64,000 nt of DNA from positions 496,001-560,000 of the forward strand of contig NZ_CP015453.1 in assembly GCF_003096095.1 (NCBI RefSeq), read 5' to 3'. Below the pieces are notes generated by a model. That model saw nothing but the letters and a program-made list of their open reading frames with translations. It was not told where the DNA came from and ran no database searches. Positions 62,375 to 64,000 of this stretch are shown piece after piece. Origin of the DNA: Dietzia psychralcaliphila (GTDB taxonomy: Bacteria; Actinomycetota; Actinomycetes; Mycobacteriales; Mycobacteriaceae). The position numbers and the translations under genes were made by a program. Each line of letters starts with the position of its first letter. Position 1 is the stretch's first letter.

Positions 62375-62744
62375 ACTCACTGCGGTTCCATCGAGAGATC
62401 CGGGTACCAGGCGTCCTGTGGTCCGCCGTGTGGCCGGTCCGGGACAACCGTCGGTGACGGCTGGCGCGGACCCACGGCTGGGTTGCCTCTCGGGCGTTAT
62501 CCGTCGCGTGGGTTCCGGAGTATCGATGACGGTGTCTCGGACGGGGGACCATGACTTCTCTTCCGTCACCGTCCTGGCGTCTTCGTCACCGTGCCCTGAG
62601 CATGCCGCGCGGACAGGCACCCCGGCGATGGGGGGATCCCACAACGAACCCGGGGACTTGCGGGTGATTCCCGCCATCGCCTCCCGCCGGCCCGGCGACG
62701 GATGATGAGGTGTTGCGCCCGAGGGGCGGGTGGAGGGACCAGGC
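62375..62744. other. Intergenic region without recognised content
   Basis: 370 bp between the palindrome and the HAD hydrolase. Open frames on both strands exist but show no protein family, no suitable ribosome-binding site and Ser/Arg/Pro-rich composition typical of GC-rich noise. No RNA motif was recognised. Confidence 0.5.
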
Positions 62745-63575
62745 TCAGTGGTCTCGCCGCGCGGCGCGCGCGAAGGAGAACGTCGCGGCCCCCACGGCGA
62801 GCGCGATGGCCCCGACGCCGACGATCGGTCCGGTCGCACGTTCCAGCGTGGGCAGCAACGGGGTGGGGTTGGAGAAGGTGAGGATGGGCCACCCGCGCTC
62901 CAGGGCCTCGCGGCGCAGGGCCCTGTCCGGGTTGATCACGGTGGGGTGGCCCACCTCCTCGAGCATCGGGAGGTCGGTGGACGAGTCCGAGTAGGCGTAC
63001 GAGCCCTCCAGGTCGTAGCCGTAGCGCTCGGCGAAAGCCCGGATCGCCTCGGCCTTGCCCGGCCCCTGGCAGTAGAACTCGATCGCCCCGCCGTACCGCC
63101 CGTCGGCGTCGCGGTTCATCCGGGTGCCGGCGTAGTGGTCCACGCCGAGCATCCGGGCGATCGGCGCCACGAGCTCCTCTCCGGAAGCGGACACGATCAC
63201 CAGGTCGTGCCCGAGGGCGCGGTGTTCGGCGAGCAGTTCCTGTGCCTCGGAGTAGACGGTCGGCGAGACGGTCTCCGTGAGCGCCTCGGTGACGATCCGC
63301 TCGACCTTCGCGGGCTCCCAGCCCTTGGTGGCGGTGGCCATGGCCTGGCGCACCTTCTGCATCTGCTCGTCGTCGGCGTCGGAGAGACTGAACGCGAGCT
63401 GCGTGTAGGCCAGGTCGATCACGGAACGACGCGATAGCAGCCCCTCGTCGAGGAACGATTTGTTGAACGCGAACACCGACGAGGTGGCGATGATCGTCTT
63501 GTCGAGGTCGAAGAACGCGGCGATCCGGCGAGGTCGGTGCGATGACCGAGGGCCCTGGCGGCGTGGGGCGGACAC
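62745..63575 (-). CDS. HAD-superfamily IB hydrolase (SerB/CicA-like)
   Basis: A 276-residue phosphatase-like protein. Motif I FFDLDKTII (about residues 21-29), motif II IVSASGEELV (about 125-134), motif III around GPGKAEAI (about 171) and motif IV YSDSSTDLPML (about 195-205) are complete. It also has a C-terminal hydrophobic helix (about 245-265) that may anchor it. Equivalent to Rv3661, a HAD-IB hydrolase of unknown substrate. Start at GTG 63575 with GGAGA just upstream. Divergent from the 6C RNA. Confidence 0.85.
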   Translation of the reverse strand: MSAPRRQGPRSSHRPRRIAAFFDLDKTIIATSSVFAFNKSFLDEGLLSRRSVIDLAYTQLAFSLSDADDEQMQKVRQAMATATKGWEPAKVERIVTEALTETVSPTVYSEAQELLAEHRALGHDLVIVSASGEELVAPIARMLGVDHYAGTRMNRDADGRYGGAIEFYCQGPGKAEAIRAFAERYGYDLEGSYAYSDSSTDLPMLEEVGHPTVINPDRALRREALERGWPILTFSNPTPLLPTLERATGPIVGVGAIALAVGAATFSFARAARRDH

Positions 63576-63593
63576 GTCTCCACGATACGGTTC

Positions 63594-63622
63594 TTGTGCT
63601 CATGGCGTGGATAAGTGATACT
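63594..63622 (+). promoter_or_regulatory. Promoter of the 6C RNA
   Basis: TTGTGC at 63594-63599 and GATACT at 63617-63622 with a 17-bp spacer, a good housekeeping-sigma promoter that would start transcription near 63629. Confidence 0.7.
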
Positions 63623-63628
63623 GATCAC

Positions 63629-63726
63629 GCTCGAGAGAGCATCCCCCTATAGGTGCTCGGTTCGTCCCCCCACGGATCGAGACTTCGAGAAACCGCGGCG
63701 TCCCCCTGCCGCGGTTTCTCTCATTT
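63629..63726 (+). ncRNA. 6C small RNA (B11-like)
   Basis: About 98 nt with three C-rich hairpin loops: GAGCA/TGCTC with CCCCC (63637-63658), CTCGGTTCG/CGGATCGAG with loop TCCCCCCA (63656-63681; it competes with the first stem), and a 13-bp stem GAGAAACCGCGGC/GCCGCGGTTTCTC with loop GTCCCCCT (63687-63720) followed by TCATTT as terminator. 6C RNA is conserved in actinobacteria and its C-rich loops pair with G-rich mRNA starts. In M. tuberculosis the B11 RNA sits at the same place, between Rv3660c and Rv3661. Confidence 0.88.
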
Positions 63727-63834
63727 CGGGCGGCGGGGGCAACCGTTGTCCACACCCCCGCTCTCTCCACAGTCGGTCCGCGAACGGTGCTCCGGGACGC
63801 GTCTGCCGACCGGTGGGTACGCGACGCTGAGCCC

Positions 63835-64000
63835 GTGACCCAGAGCCCTCGATCAGCGCACATCGCAGACCTCGACCGTGTCTCGGGCCGGGCTGTCTCC
63901 ACCAGGAATGTCTCCGGCAGGACTGTGTCCGACGGGCGCACCGTCGGCACCGCCGTCGCCGTCGATGTGACCGACCCGGATCTCGACGCCGACGTCCGGG
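63835..64000 (+). CDS. ssd: Start of an Ssd/CpaE-like gene (partial)
   Basis: A GTG at 63835 opens a frame that is uninterrupted to the window end (55 codons). Its last part, VTDPDLDADVR, resembles the opening of Rv3660c (LTDPxLRDELxRV), the septum-site-determining protein Ssd of the CpaE/MinD family. The first 40 residues are an unconserved Ser/Arg/Val-rich extension; a later start is possible. Identification depends mostly on synteny with Rv3661 and 6C RNA. Confidence 0.6.
   Translation, partial: MTQSPRSAHIADLDRVSGRAVSTRNVSGRTVSDGRTVGTAVAVDVTDPDLDADVR

Noticed and set aside
62361-62705. 114-residue plus-strand frame between the Fic-like and HAD genes
   Set aside because: It starts inside the 30-bp palindrome, has no ribosome-binding site and no recognisable family.

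Overview
The window is high-GC actinobacterial DNA from a mycolic-acid-type organism (order Mycobacteriales); Dietzia or a close relative is my best guess, made from gene content only. The pointers are a WhiB4-like regulator, a PonA2-like penicillin-binding protein, a GlxR/Crp regulator, a BioQ-type TetR next to a full biotin operon, a 6C small RNA, many GTG starts and several likely leaderless genes. Genes are densely packed, with ATGA or TGATG overlaps inside operons.

Layout. 1-4.6 kb: a TSUP transporter, the stump of a deleted MFS transporter gene, a DUF7064/7065-like protein, a DUF4352 membrane protein and a phosphotransferase. 4.7-8.1 kb: a luciferase-like monooxygenase (LLM), a mycothiol-dependent-enzyme-like protein, and a class II Fic gene bracketed by two fossil copies of the LLM 3' end. 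8.1-10.5 kb: a glutamine-synthetase-family protein and an NmrA-like SDR. 10.5-15.8 kb: bioB-bioA-bioF-bioD facing bioQ across a region with three BioQ-type operators. 15.9-25.2 kb: two secreted CAP proteins, a baeRF protein, FadH-like 2,4-dienoyl-CoA reductase, a DHA2 drug exporter, a SurA-like lipoprotein and a secreted propeller-like protein. 25.3-26.7 kb: an intact IS30-family element inside an unusual 21-bp-phased inverted array; a second, uninterrupted copy of that array lies at 20.8 kb. 26.7-32.1 kb: universal stress protein, furA-katA oxidative-stress pair, and an F420-type LLM coupled to a phosphotransferase. 32.3-39.8 kb: a complete Mrp Na+/H+ antiporter operon (fused mrpAB, C, D, E, F, G) ending in mgtE. 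39.9-43.5 kb: a YhgE-like membrane protein and a large acyl-CoA dehydrogenase with overlapping 3' ends.

43.6-64 kb is a core block whose order follows the Rv3684-Rv3660c region of Mycobacterium tuberculosis as I remember it: tRNA-Pro, metallophosphoesterase, ponA2, whiB4, two ArsA-like ATPases, DUF4177, RidA, MBL hydrolase, crp/glxR, nth, TlpA-like, Nudix, marP, EphE-like, holin-like, acs, a Fic-like pseudoenzyme, HAD hydrolase, 6C RNA and the start of an Ssd/CpaE-like gene. The block combines cell-wall maintenance, redox and acid resistance, DNA repair and acetate activation. A perfect TGTGA-N6-TCACA site in front of acs probably ties it to the crp gene of the same window.

The least ordinary features are the two 21-bp-phased inverted arrays, the Fic gene between LLM fossils, a second Fic-fold gene that keeps the inhibitory motif but has lost the catalytic one, an EphE-like hydrolase with no nucleophile and no ordinary start codon, 16-17-bp tandem repeats that grew from the last codons of two genes, and a shared terminator design with a GTTCCGC stem and 16-nt loop.
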